The position numbers and the translations under genes were made by a program. DNA of 64,000 nt from JAXGYX01 sp040772065 (GTDB lineage Bacteria > Bacillota > Clostridia > Saccharofermentanales > Fastidiosipilaceae): NCBI GenBank assembly GCA_040772065.1, contig JAXGYX010000001.1, forward strand, positions 992,001 to 1,056,000, written 5' to 3'. Shown here piece after piece: positions 1 to 9,124 of the stretch (position 1 is the stretch's first letter; the number at the start of each line of letters is the position of its first letter). The notes beneath the pieces are model-generated. The model had not been told where the DNA came from and did no database searches. It worked only from the letters and a program-made list of their open reading frames with translations.

Positions 1-714
1 ATAGGTTTTGGACAGAGAGTAGAACTCCACGCCAACATCCTTCGCACCGGGAAAACTCAAAAAAGATGGATACGGCTGAGCGGTAAATGCGATATCCGCA
101 TAGGCGGCATCATGAATTACCAGGATATCATATTTTTTCGCAAACGCGATTAGGCGCGGATAAAAATCCTCGTCCGCCGCCACACAGACCGGATTCAATG
201 GATATGATACCACGATGACGCGTGCCTGTTCTGCGGTCTGAGGAGGGATGTCGGCAAAATCCAGGATATATCCTTTCTCTTCAAAGAGAGGATAGGGAAC
301 CACCCGAGCCCCACATAATTCAGGTCCGTCGGTAAAAATGGGATAGCCCGGGTCCGGCACCAGCACAAGATCTCCGGGATCGCAAAGCGCCCAGCAGATA
401 TGTGCCATACCTTCTTGCGTGCCGTGAACGGCAGTCACCTCCTCAGCGGACAACTCCACAGCGAATCGACTGTGATAGTAATGTCGCAGGGCGTCGATCA
501 ACTCCGGCAAATCAGCCATGGCATAGCCATACTGATCGGGATCGGCGGCGGCCTGACTTAAGGCTTGAACGATATGTCCATCCGGTAAAAATCCCGGTGT
601 GCCGACAGACAGGTCGAAAATAGTTTTGCCCTCATCCATCAGTTTGGCTTTTCGTTTATATAGTTTGTGAAATATACCCGGCTGGGTTTGACTCATTCGC
701 TCGGCCAGTCTCAT
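1..714 (-). CDS. PLP aminotransferase, LL-diaminopimelate aminotransferase-like (partial, 3' end off window)
   Basis: Fold-type I PLP aminotransferase; 238 codons are visible and the frame runs off the window edge. Segments seen: DLSVGTPGFLPD (N-terminal glycine motif), VHGTQEGMAH, PDPGYPIF, HDAAYADIAF (cofactor-contacting Asp and Tyr) and EFYSLSKTY, with the Schiff-base lysine near residue 236. HDAAYAD together with EFxSLSK is typical of DapL-type enzymes, which make LL-diaminopimelate directly from tetrahydrodipicolinate, but related alanine or aromatic aminotransferases share the pattern. The start ATG at 714 has GAGG nine bases upstream; the ATG at 693 is an alternative. The family assignment is firm, the substrate is inferred. 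Confidence 0.8.
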   Translation of the reverse strand, partial: MRLAERMSQTQPGIFHKLYKRKAKLMDEGKTIFDLSVGTPGFLPDGHIVQALSQAAADPDQYGYAMADLPELIDALRHYYHSRFAVELSAEEVTAVHGTQEGMAHICWALCDPGDLVLVPDPGYPIFTDGPELCGARVVPYPLFEEKGYILDFADIPPQTAEQARVIVVSYPLNPVCVAADEDFYPRLIAFAKKYDILVIHDAAYADIAFTAQPYPSFLSFPGAKDVGVEFYSLSKTY

Positions 715-845
715 CCAATCATACCTCGCAACACTTTTCGTATTTGTCGACAATCTTACCACCGAATCAGTATATCAAATTCGGTTTGAATTTGAGCGTA
801 TCGTCTATCCGTTTCCGACCCTTTCGGTCGGGCCGCGGTTTGCGA

Positions 846-878
846 GAAAAAGCAGCCGGTCGATCACGACACGGCTGC
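846..878 (-). terminator. Rho-independent terminator after the isomerase gene
   Basis: On the minus strand a 7-bp stem GCAGCCG/CGGCTGC (872-878 and 852-858) with a 13-nt loop is followed directly by TTTTT (847-851). It lies 54 nt beyond the stop codon of the isomerase gene and would end the two-gene sugar unit before the aminotransferase gene. A second small hairpin at 815-831 has no T-run. Confidence 0.65.
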
Positions 879-931
879 ATTTGGATTTATCGACGGTTTG
901 GTGGATCAATCCGGCAAATCAGTTATCAAGA

Positions 932-1849
932 TCAACCCAATGAGCTGACAAAACGATAGCTTGCCTTGACATCCTCCAGGCTGGTGCTGACATTGCGCGG
1001 ATCTTTTTCCTGCTCGATGGTGACCCAGCCGGCGTATTCAATCTCATCAAGTGTTTGACGGATCTCCGGATAGTTCAGCGCCCCATCTCCAATCGGACAC
1101 ATGGTGCCTTTGGCAGCGGCCGCGAAGAAATCGATTTCAATTTTCATCATTTCATCGTAAATCTCCTGATTCACGTCTTTGAAATGCACATAGTCCAGAC
1201 GATCCTTATAACGGCGCAACACCGTGCTCGGATCGCCACCGGCGTAATAGATATGTCCGGTGTCGAGCACCAAGCCCATTTCATCATAAGATATGTCATT
1301 GCAAAGACGCTCGATCTCATCTTCGAACTCGACATACCCTCCCGCGTGCGGATGATAGACTACTCTGATTCCATAGCCACGGGCGATTTTGGAGATATCC
1401 CGCAACGTCTTCATCATATTATCCCACAAATCTTTTTCGAGACGGGGGGCGCGGTCGCCATGTCCCGCGGTCACGCTGCGCTCATCGTGAAAGAAATCCA
1501 TGATGGTCATCACAGGATGGGCGAATTTTTGACCGGGAAGAACGGCCGGTTCGGGCATCTGCCTGATCAGGTCGCAGATTTGATGAGTCTGTTTAATGAG
1601 ATTGTCGTAGTTCGAGGGTGTGACCAAATCGTCGAAAATGGTGCCGGCGGTCAAGGTCAGCCCGCGTTCTTCAAAAGCCGAGCGAACGACCGGGATATCC
1701 AGTGGCATATAGCCATATGGGCCAAGCTCGATGCCGGTGAAACCCGACTCCTTCGCCTCATCCAACACAGTCGTCCATTTCGGCAGATAAGGGTTGTTCA
1801 CATCGTCCACACCCCAGCAGCTGGGGGCGCATCCATATTTAATCGCCAT
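932..1849 (-). CDS. Sugar phosphate isomerase/epimerase family protein (IolE-like TIM barrel)
   Basis: A 305-residue xylose-isomerase-like TIM barrel (AP endonuclease 2 superfamily). Visible features are GIELGPYGYMP near residue 40, VVYHPHAGGYVE, the metal-ligand pattern LVLDTGHIYYAG, YVHFKDV and the C-terminal VTIEQEKDPR. These fit the inosose dehydratase/IolE group and related keto-sugar isomerases, which use a divalent metal. It is transcribed after a Gfo/Idh/MocA dehydrogenase; such pairs commonly oxidise and then isomerise or dehydrate a sugar or cyclitol. GGGAGA lies eight bases before the ATG. No other inositol genes are in view, so the substrate is unknown. Confidence 0.75.
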   Translation of the reverse strand: MAIKYGCAPSCWGVDDVNNPYLPKWTTVLDEAKESGFTGIELGPYGYMPLDIPVVRSAFEERGLTLTAGTIFDDLVTPSNYDNLIKQTHQICDLIRQMPEPAVLPGQKFAHPVMTIMDFFHDERSVTAGHGDRAPRLEKDLWDNMMKTLRDISKIARGYGIRVVYHPHAGGYVEFEDEIERLCNDISYDEMGLVLDTGHIYYAGGDPSTVLRRYKDRLDYVHFKDVNQEIYDEMMKIEIDFFAAAAKGTMCPIGDGALNYPEIRQTLDEIEYAGWVTIEQEKDPRNVSTSLEDVKASYRFVSSLG

Positions 1850-1939
1850 TTATAATCTCCCTTTCAGTTTTATTATTGGTTTCATCAATTGATTCAAGAT
1901 GGGCGTTTTACAATCGCTGTCGCCTACAAAATGGCGGGA

Positions 1940-3109
1940 TCAGTAATCGACCCAAGTCGCTCCATTGTCCGCCGACTCAACACATTTCTCGACGAATTTG
2001 ACACCTTCGACACCGGCGTTTACGTCCGGATACCAGTGTGATTTCAGGAACTCCTCGTCTCCCCGTTCGCGTGCGTCGATCGCCTGAGCGAAGCGATAGT
2101 ACAAATTGGACCAGGATTCAAATAAGCCCTCGCCGTGGCCGCCGCCGATGCGGTCATCCTCATTGGCGATGTCATACAAATAACCGGTCGCTCGTTCCAG
2201 AATCTGGATTGGCTGGCCGTATTGCTCGTAGGTCAGTTGATTTGGGTGTTCCGCCCACCATTCGATGCTCGCTTTCGAGCCCATGATCCGAATTTTCATA
2301 CCGTGGACCGATCCACAGTTGACCGAACTCACCCACATGAAACCTTCGGCTCCGGTGTTATAGCGCATCAGCACATAGGCGTTGTCCTCCAACGGTTCGC
2401 GATGTTTGATAAAAGCTTTTTTCATGCACATCAGCTGGTCAATCTTCATATCCGGGACCATCATTTCCGCCAGGTACAGCGGATGTGTGCCAAGGTCGCC
2501 CAGCACAAAACTGGGGCCGGCGGTCTTCGGATTGACCCTCCACTTCTGACCTTCCGCCTGGTCAGCGCTTTCAGCCGCGTTGCCACCGTGTGAAAAAAAC
2601 ATATGGATCATGCGAATGTCGCCCAAATCGCCACGCGCGATCATCTCACGGCCCTGCAAAATCATCTGATAGCCGGCGTATCCATAGGATACCGCGAAAA
2701 TACGCTTGGTCTTTTCGGCGAGTTGGCGAAGCTCTTCCGCCTGTTCGGTGGTGAAGCAGAGCGGTTTTTCGCAATAGACATGAAGGTTGTTCTCAAGCGC
2801 CGCTTTGGAAATCTCATAATGAGTGCTGTTTGGCGTGGCGATCGAGACGGCCTGTATGCCATCTTCACGTTTGCTCTCTGCGGCGAACATTTCCTTATAG
2901 TCCGCGTAGCAGCGTTCCGGCGCTACATGAAGCTTGGTGCCGAATTCACGGCCGCGGTCGGCGTCGATATCGAACGCTCCGGCCACAAGATCAAAGTTTT
3001 GGTCCCGCAGCGCGGCTGAGCGGTGAATGTAGCCGATCGCGGCGCCTTTGCCTCCGCCGACCATACCCCAGCGAATCGGATTCTTTACCTTTGGTTCTCC
3101 GTAGTACAT
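1940..3109 (-). CDS. Gfo/Idh/MocA family NAD(P)-dependent oxidoreductase
   Basis: A 389-residue dehydrogenase with an N-terminal Rossmann domain (WGMVGGGKGAAIGYIHR), the family signature YCEKPLCFT near residue 110, and a C-terminal substrate domain containing LGDLGTHPLYLAE and WYPDVNAGVEGVKFVEKC. Members oxidise sugars or cyclitols such as scyllo- or myo-inositol and glucosides. The ATG at 3109 is chosen because GGAGGCAAGTT immediately precedes it; the longer reading to 3178 has no such site and adds 23 atypical residues. It is transcribed ahead of the IolE-like gene with about 90 bases between. The substrate is not determinable. Confidence 0.8.
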   Translation of the reverse strand: MYYGEPKVKNPIRWGMVGGGKGAAIGYIHRSAALRDQNFDLVAGAFDIDADRGREFGTKLHVAPERCYADYKEMFAAESKREDGIQAVSIATPNSTHYEISKAALENNLHVYCEKPLCFTTEQAEELRQLAEKTKRIFAVSYGYAGYQMILQGREMIARGDLGDIRMIHMFFSHGGNAAESADQAEGQKWRVNPKTAGPSFVLGDLGTHPLYLAEMMVPDMKIDQLMCMKKAFIKHREPLEDNAYVLMRYNTGAEGFMWVSSVNCGSVHGMKIRIMGSKASIEWWAEHPNQLTYEQYGQPIQILERATGYLYDIANEDDRIGGGHGEGLFESWSNLYYRFAQAIDARERGDEEFLKSHWYPDVNAGVEGVKFVEKCVESADNGATWVDY

Positions 3110-3324
3110 AACTTGCCTCCTGGAATTATTAAGGGTGAATGAACGACTGTGTTTCATTAGGTCATGTTTGATGACCAACTTCTGATTGACTTAATTTTAG
3201 CGAAACATGCACAAAAACTCTTTCCATAATTTGCTTGTTTTGTGGCTATTATTTGAATTTTCAAGAGAATATTTGTCGTATTTTGTGTTGAGGTCGCTCA
3301 GCCCCGACATTTCGACCATAAAGA

Positions 3325-4176
3325 TCAGCGCTGCCATTCCGTTCGATATTGATGGGGTGTGATGCCAACCAATTGTTTGAAGGCGCGCGAGAACATGCTG
3401 CTGTTGGCGTAGCCAACACTCAGCGCGATTTCCGAAAGTTGCAGGTCGGTGTGAATCAATAAAGATTGAGCCTCTCCAATCCGGCGGCGGGTCACGTATT
3501 GCATCGGAGAATAGCCGGAGTAGTTCTTAAAAACATGAGAAATATATGATGGATTCAAATAGAGTTCACGGCTAAGCGCTTGCAAGGTGACCGTGTCTTT
3601 GAAATGACTGTCCAGATAAGCTTTGATCCTCAGCCCGTTAGTTGTTTCGATCTCCCGGATTTTGTCGGGTGACCCGTCCAGTGAGTCCAGGATATAACAC
3701 AACAATGTGACCGCCATGCTGTTGGCATAAAAGATGGACGACGGACGTCCGGATGCGAGTTTCCCATACATTTGATCGACGAGTGAATGAATCAAGGCCA
3801 TTTGCGGACCGGTCCGGATGATCGGATGCTGATCCTCGCCGAACAGTGTATTGGGGGGCAGATTTTTCATCCTCAGCCCGGTGATGATAATCGCATAAGC
3901 GGACAAATCAGCCGTGGCCCCGATGAACTCCTCATGAGGCACTCCGGCGTTATAGGTGATCAAATCCCCCGCTTTGACCTTGCAGGTGTGGTTGCCGATA
4001 ATATGTGTCGCCTCACCTTCCGAGAGAAATAAAATCTCTAAACGGTCGTCATGCACATGCATGACGCGCGGCATATCCAGAAATCCCGGTTCGGTTTTCA
4101 ACACTCCACCCAGAATCGGATCGGAATCCGGCAAAAATGGATCGGTCAAAAGATCACGACTAAATACGTAAGACAT
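3325..4176 (-). CDS. AraC family transcriptional regulator with N-terminal cupin
   Basis: A 283-residue regulator. The N-terminal half is a cupin sensor (HVHDDRLEILFLSEG, DLITYNAGVPHEE) that would bind a small effector, often a sugar. The C-terminal ~100 residues carry two helix-turn-helix units (LSRELYLNPSYISHVFKNYS and IALSVGYANSSMFSRAFKQLVG) ending in TPHQYR, the usual AraC/XylS signature. The ATG at 4176 follows AAAGGGAG; the GTG at 4182 is less well placed. It lies upstream of and codirectional with the dehydrogenase/isomerase pair, so it probably controls them; this is inferred from position only. Confidence 0.85.
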   Translation of the reverse strand: MSYVFSRDLLTDPFLPDSDPILGGVLKTEPGFLDMPRVMHVHDDRLEILFLSEGEATHIIGNHTCKVKAGDLITYNAGVPHEEFIGATADLSAYAIIITGLRMKNLPPNTLFGEDQHPIIRTGPQMALIHSLVDQMYGKLASGRPSSIFYANSMAVTLLCYILDSLDGSPDKIREIETTNGLRIKAYLDSHFKDTVTLQALSRELYLNPSYISHVFKNYSGYSPMQYVTRRRIGEAQSLLIHTDLQLSEIALSVGYANSSMFSRAFKQLVGITPHQYRTEWQR

Positions 4177-4239
4177 GCTCACTCCCTTTCAACAATCCGT
4201 GGGGCGGACGGACATTCAATCACAGATCACCCAATGTTC

Positions 4240-7017
4240 TCATTCACTTAGGGGCAGACCGGTGATCGCAGACAACAACGACAGATCCATGTGAGACTCG
4301 ATTAAATCCGCCAGTTTTTCATATTGTGTCTCTTTGTACGCGGCCGGATCTTCACCGCCTTCTTTTACCATCATAGCAGCTTGTTTTAAACCGAGCAGTC
4401 GAAGCCAGTTCCCGACCGCCCCCGGAGCGTCAAAACAGCCATGCAGTCCGGTTCCAAAGCAACTCTTTTCGCGATCATACAGACCATCCGATTCGCCATT
4501 GGACAATTGAAACAGCGGTCTAAGTTGATTTGCTTTATCTTTAATCTTGCCAATTTGTGTGGGATAGCCACTAAAGCGGCTGTCTGCGTCAACGTCGGCA
4601 AACTCGCTCGGATCACAAAGGTTCGCCGTCACCATTTTACTGGCATTCAATGATTGTAACTCCATGTCGCCGGCCAACAAAGCCATGCCGTGAAGTGTCT
4701 CATTCCTTTTGAGTTCCACCCCGGACGGATCGGACAGCGTTCGGGCGAGCATCTGATAGCCCCCGGATATGCCAATCACCTTCACGCCTTTCTTGTGTAG
4801 CTCGACTATCGCATCTTCCAGTCCGTTTTCGCGTATCCAACGCAAGTCAGAAACGACGTTTCTTGTGCCGGGTAAAATAACTATGTCCGGTCTTCCCAAT
4901 TCAGCCACTCGTCCCACATAACGTAGGTTGATGTTTTCGTGGCAGGAAAATGGTGAAAAATCCGTGAAATTCATGATCCGCGGAAATTTGATGACCGCGA
5001 TGTCCACCATCTCCTCGGTCACCACGACGCCTTTGCTCAGTAATTGACCGGACAGGCTGTCCTCATCGTCAAGCGTGATGTCCGCCATTGGCAAGGTTCC
5101 GACAACCGGAATGCCGGTCAAGCCTTCGATTTGTCTCAAACCTGAATCCAACAAACGTTTGTCTCCGCGGAATTTATTTATGACCAGCCCTCGGATCAGC
5201 GAACGTTCCCGCGGGCTGACCAATTGTGTCGTGCCATAGAGCGAAGCGAAAACGCCACCTCGATCAATGTCGCCGACCAGCAGACAGGGAATTCCCAGTC
5301 GCTCGGCCAGTCCAAGATTAACAAAATCATTGTCACGTAAATTGATCTCGGCCGGACTGCCCGCGCCTTCCACAATGATCATGTCATAGTCCGCTTGCAA
5401 TCGTTCGAACGCCGACAACACAACCGGCCACAAATCCTTTTTATTTTCATAGTATTCCTGTGCCACCATGTTGCGCCAAAACTTGCCGTTGACGATGACC
5501 TGCGATCCGGTGTCGCTCGATGGTTTGAGCAAGATGGGGTTCATGTCGGCGGTCGGCAAAGTACCGGCGGCCTCCGCCTGCATCGCCTGCGCGCGGCCGA
5601 TTTCCGCTCCGGAATCGGTGATGGCGGAATTCGAAGCCATGTTTTGAGCCTTAAACGGCGCTGTTTTGTATCCCAGGCGGCGAAACAGCCGACAGAGGCC
5701 GGCGACCACAAAACTTTTCCCCGCATTTGAAGTCGTGCCGACCACCATAAGGGCTTTGGCTTTGTCGCGCCACTCTCCGGACGGCGAATGCGGGTCAAAC
5801 GACCGTCCTGTTTGGAGCTCAGCCACTCTCGTCGCGCGCCGCCCGTCCCCGCCGGTGTTAGCCTTACGATTATCTAACGCCTCGTCCAATGAGCGCAGAA
5901 GCGCTAGATTCTCGTGACGAAATCGCACCGCGACACGGTAGTCCTCATTGGTTAAACCCCGAAAATTCGCGCATCCACGAATCAGCACAGGTGTGGAGGC
6001 CAGTAACATTTTCTCGCGCAAATAAGGCTCGCCCGGACAATTGAAAAATAAGTAATTCACGCTTCCGTCGACATCCAACATTCCGCGCGAGCGCAACTCG
6101 TGAGCCAGCCATTCCCTTTCCGGAGTCAGCCAACCGCGGATCCGTTCAAGATGATCGTTGGATTCCAATGCGGCGAGTCCGGCTCGCTGCGCCTGGCTGC
6201 TCACCGACCACGGCGGCATCCGCTTTTTTAACTCCGTCGTCAGGGCTGAGTCTGAGATCAGTGCGTAACCCAGTCGGATACCCGGCATCCCCCAAGTTTT
6301 TGTGAAGGAGCGAAGAATGATCAATTGCCTGCAATCGCGCAATCGGCTCTGCAAAGAATAGCGCTGAAACAGCGGTTTGGTCAGCAAGTCCAAAAAGCAC
6401 TCATCCACTAATAAATAGGTTTTCGTTTGTGCGCAGCGCCTCACCAGCTCATCCAGTAATTCGGGATCACACAGACCCCCTGTGGGATTGTTTGGCTGAC
6501 AGATCATGACCGCGCAAACCGGATCGTCGATCAAGTCGAGCAAATCCTCCTGAATCGCGAATTGTTTTGCGCGCTTCAGAGCATAAGGGCGAACGCTGAG
6601 GCCGGCCACGACCGCCGCCGTGTGATATTCGCTGAATGTTGGTTCGGGCAAAACGATCGTCCGTCGCCCCTCCGGTTGAGAAAAGTAGAGAGCGGACATG
6701 ACGCGATGGATTAAATCCGCGGCGCCATTGCCCGGAACAATCCAAGCGGGCGGCAATGAAAGGGTGGTCGCCAGTCGCTCGACAAGCGCGCCGGAATCCG
6801 AATCAGGATATTGCTCCGCGTCAACCAAAGAATGAACCGCGGCAAGACGGATGGATTCCGGCATGCCAAATGGACTGATATTGCTCGAAAAATCCAGGAT
6901 TGAAAACGCCGGCAAGCCCAGCCGATCCTCCACCTGACGTGGATTGCCTCCATGAGCGGACTCGATGATTTGTTTAAGAAAGTGTAAATCCATTGTATTT
7001 CTCACAGTATTTCTCAT
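4240..7017 (-). CDS. cobD-cobQ: Fused threonine-phosphate decarboxylase (CobD) - cobyric acid synthase (CobQ)
   Basis: A 925-residue two-domain enzyme of late cobalamin synthesis. Residues ~1-385 form a PLP decarboxylase (AHGGNP, LDFSSNISPFG, PLP lysine in RSFTKTWGMPG) that makes aminopropanol phosphate from threonine phosphate. Residues ~420-925 form CobQ: an ATP-binding synthetase domain (VVGTTSNAGKS, PFKAQNMASNS, EGAGSPAEINL) plus a class I amidotransferase domain that should amidate corrin side chains b, d, e and g with glutamine nitrogen. The glutaminase nucleophile is missing: the motif reads GISGGYQ with Ser751 (codon 4765-4767) instead of Cys, while the catalytic His in GLHGCFD is kept. 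The start overlaps the cbiB stop as ATGA, so translation is probably coupled. Confidence 0.92.
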   Translation of the reverse strand: MRNTVRNTMDLHFLKQIIESAHGGNPRQVEDRLGLPAFSILDFSSNISPFGMPESIRLAAVHSLVDAEQYPDSDSGALVERLATTLSLPPAWIVPGNGAADLIHRVMSALYFSQPEGRRTIVLPEPTFSEYHTAAVVAGLSVRPYALKRAKQFAIQEDLLDLIDDPVCAVMICQPNNPTGGLCDPELLDELVRRCAQTKTYLLVDECFLDLLTKPLFQRYSLQSRLRDCRQLIILRSFTKTWGMPGIRLGYALISDSALTTELKKRMPPWSVSSQAQRAGLAALESNDHLERIRGWLTPEREWLAHELRSRGMLDVDGSVNYLFFNCPGEPYLREKMLLASTPVLIRGCANFRGLTNEDYRVAVRFRHENLALLRSLDEALDNRKANTGGDGRRATRVAELQTGRSFDPHSPSGEWRDKAKALMVVGTTSNAGKSFVVAGLCRLFRRLGYKTAPFKAQNMASNSAITDSGAEIGRAQAMQAEAAGTLPTADMNPILLKPSSDTGSQVIVNGKFWRNMVAQEYYENKKDLWPVVLSAFERLQADYDMIIVEGAGSPAEINLRDNDFVNLGLAERLGIPCLLVGDIDRGGVFASLYGTTQLVSPRERSLIRGLVINKFRGDKRLLDSGLRQIEGLTGIPVVGTLPMADITLDDEDSLSGQLLSKGVVVTEEMVDIAVIKFPRIMNFTDFSPFSCHENINLRYVGRVAELGRPDIVILPGTRNVVSDLRWIRENGLEDAIVELHKKGVKVIGISGGYQMLARTLSDPSGVELKRNETLHGMALLAGDMELQSLNASKMVTANLCDPSEFADVDADSRFSGYPTQIGKIKDKANQLRPLFQLSNGESDGLYDREKSCFGTGLHGCFDAPGAVGNWLRLLGLKQAAMMVKEGGEDPAAYKETQYEKLADLIESHMDLSLLSAITGLPLSE

Positions 7018-8012
7018 AGTTTCAGCAATTCTCCGGTCAAAAAACCGATTAGCAAACAGCCCACGACGGACAAAGTCAAAAACAATAGGGAGCTCACACG
7101 CATCATGATCACACTTTTGCCGATCATTTGTGGCGTTGGCCGGTCGGTTCCGGCGCCAATCAGTGGCTTGTTAACGGTTTCACCAAAATATGTGTGAGAT
7201 CCACCCAGCCGCAAATTCAGCGCTCCGGCGAATGCGGATTCTGTTTGTGCGCTATTCGGACTCAAATGATTCATCCTGTCGCTCACAAACGTCCGTTTCG
7301 CCTCCCTTCCCGAAAAACCGGGCAGCAAGGCGGCGCTCACGACCGCCAACACTCCGGCGCAGCGCGCCGGCAAATAGTTGAGCACGTCATCTGTAAGCGC
7401 GGCGGTCCGACCAAAGTCGACATGCGTCTGAGTTGTGTAACCGATCATCGAGTCCATCGTGTTGACGGCCTTGTAGACTGCCATCAAAGGCACCCCCCCG
7501 ATGATCAGCCAAAAAGCCGGCGCGATCACCGCGTCCGTTAGATTTTCCGCAACCGACTCAACTGCTCCATTGACAATTTCTTCCTGACTCAGCGCGTCAG
7601 TCTTTCTCCCGACCAGATGGCCAAGCAGTTCGCGCGCGCCGGGCAAGTCATCATTCTCCAGCGCTTTTTTAACATTCAGCGCCGCCTTGCCCAATCCATT
7701 GCAGGCGAATAGCTGAGCTGACAGCAAAATGTGAACAGCCAGCGCCACCCAGCGATTAATCAAGGCCGCTCCAAAGATCAACAAGGCATACGTCAAGAAA
7801 GTGATCAGACAAACCAACACAACCAGGCGGGCGCCGGCTTTGCGCAGATTTTTTGGTTCCTCTCCATATAATGAACGTAGCGTTTTAGCCAGCCCGCCGA
7901 TCAGCCGTCCCATCAAAGCAACCGGGTGGAAGGGCGACGGGTCTCCGACCGCGAGATCCAGCAGCAAAGCGATTAAAGGGCTGATCAGCCAAAGAAACAG
8001 ATACCAATTCAT
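7014..8012 (-). CDS. cbiB: Adenosylcobinamide-phosphate synthase CbiB
   Basis: A 332-residue integral membrane protein that joins aminopropanol phosphate (the CobD product) to adenosylcobyric acid. Diagnostic motifs are LDLAVGDPSPFHPVALMGR at the N-terminus, NGAVESVAENLTDAVIAP and NTMDSMIGYT, with about five hydrophobic segments. The ATG at 8012 shares its A with the upstream stop (TGATG); a TTG at 8015 is possible. The downstream overlap is with the CobD-CobQ fusion, so consecutive enzymes of nucleotide-loop assembly are translated together. Confidence 0.92.
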   Translation of the reverse strand: MNWYLFLWLISPLIALLLDLAVGDPSPFHPVALMGRLIGGLAKTLRSLYGEEPKNLRKAGARLVVLVCLITFLTYALLIFGAALINRWVALAVHILLSAQLFACNGLGKAALNVKKALENDDLPGARELLGHLVGRKTDALSQEEIVNGAVESVAENLTDAVIAPAFWLIIGGVPLMAVYKAVNTMDSMIGYTTQTHVDFGRTAALTDDVLNYLPARCAGVLAVVSAALLPGFSGREAKRTFVSDRMNHLSPNSAQTESAFAGALNLRLGGSHTYFGETVNKPLIGAGTDRPTPQMIGKSVIMMRVSSLLFLTLSVVGCLLIGFLTGELLKL

Positions 8013-9124
8013 CAAACCGCCCTCCCCACTGTGCCACCGCCGATTCGTGGTGGAATATCAACCAACCGGCCTCGCCGGTCAAGGAAAAGTTGAATCCAGC
8101 TGCCATTGGTCAATTGCCAGCTGTAATAATCGGTAAATCCCAAGCTTTTCATCAGCTCCATTATCACACCGCCATGCGCGATCAGCCCTACACTGAGCCG
8201 ACCGCCGGCCGCCTTCTCTTCATTCAACGCGGATTTAATCAAATCCGACCAGCCCGCCCGCAGACGAACTTGGATCTCTTCTTGAGACTCACCCCCGGGC
8301 GTTTTGCCGGCGCCTTGTCCATCCAACCATTCAACATACTCGGGACGGAGGATCAGCTCTTCAAATCGCTCGCCTTCAAATTCGCCAAAATCCCGCTCAA
8401 TGAAACGCGGATCGACCAAACGAGGTTCCATATCCGGATAGATGATCTTCGCGGTTTGCAGACAACGCCGCAATGGTGAGGAGACGTAATAATCAAGTTT
8501 TGGAAAGTGGCCAAGAGCGGTCAGCTCCTGGATCGCCTGTCTGCCCGGTTCATCCAAAGGCACATCCATTTGACCAAGATAGCGTCGTTCCCGATTCATC
8601 CCGGTCTCGCCATGGCGAATTAGGTACAAAGAGAATGCGGGCGTGGCGAACACACTGTGCGCGGGTTCTTTAAGCACTTCAGGCAGACCGCAAAACAAGC
8701 GCACAACATACCCCGAGAGCGCAGCGATCCGCTGGGAGAGCCGGCCATTCAAGTCACGGCGGCGTCGCTCTCGCTCTCCGATCGGAACAACGCCTTGACC
8801 CATCTCAGTTTGAATCACAAAAACCGTGTGATTGGCGCCAAGCCGCCGAAGCCGGATCAGCCACCCGGACAACCCGGTCGAGTCTTCGCTGTCATGTCGA
8901 TTTGAATCGAACTCGATGTCCAGACAATGATCCAATAAATCCACAATGCCCTCAATCACAAACACCTGCGACGAGCCTGCCCGATCCGGTCTCGTCCCTC
9001 CATTCACAGGAAAAACGTCCGTTAAGCTTAGGGCCGTCAACCAGTCCGCCGTTTGAGCGGACGGAAATCGTTTAACATACTCATGCTTGCCTTGAAAGGA
9101 ACCGCCTGTTATCAACCAAATCAC
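8012..9124 (-). CDS. Fusion of a divergent CobU-like nucleotidyltransferase and a CobC-type phosphatase
   Basis: A 370-residue protein. Residues ~1-175 resemble CobU (cobinamide kinase/guanylyltransferase) with an altered P-loop (TGGSFQGKHEY) and the CobU-like tail EMGQGVVP...LNGRLSQRIAAL...GLPEVLK. Residues ~185-370 are a histidine phosphatase: LIRHGETGMN (phosphohistidine), SSPLRRCLQTA, IERDFGEFEGE and the second catalytic histidine in LIAHGGVI, as in alpha-ribazole phosphatase CobC. The GTG at 9124 is chosen because GGGAGGT lies eight bases before it and it overlaps the cobS stop (GTGA); the longer reading to 9259 lies inside cobS. A canonical cobU lies two genes upstream, so the CobU-like half may be specialised or inactive. 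Confidence 0.8.
   Translation of the reverse strand: MIWLITGGSFQGKHEYVKRFPSAQTADWLTALSLTDVFPVNGGTRPDRAGSSQVFVIEGIVDLLDHCLDIEFDSNRHDSEDSTGLSGWLIRLRRLGANHTVFVIQTEMGQGVVPIGERERRRRDLNGRLSQRIAALSGYVVRLFCGLPEVLKEPAHSVFATPAFSLYLIRHGETGMNRERRYLGQMDVPLDEPGRQAIQELTALGHFPKLDYYVSSPLRRCLQTAKIIYPDMEPRLVDPRFIERDFGEFEGERFEELILRPEYVEWLDGQGAGKTPGGESQEEIQVRLRAGWSDLIKSALNEEKAAGGRLSVGLIAHGGVIMELMKSLGFTDYYSWQLTNGSWIQLFLDRRGRLVDIPPRIGGGTVGRAV

Noticed and set aside
815..831. Hairpin CCGACC/GGTCGG as a second terminator
   Set aside because: Short stem and no T-run on either strand; the better terminator is at 846-878.
1055..1855. 266-codon plus-strand open frame opposite the isomerase gene
   Set aside because: It is a shadow of the minus-strand gene, which has clear motifs, a ribosome site and normal length.
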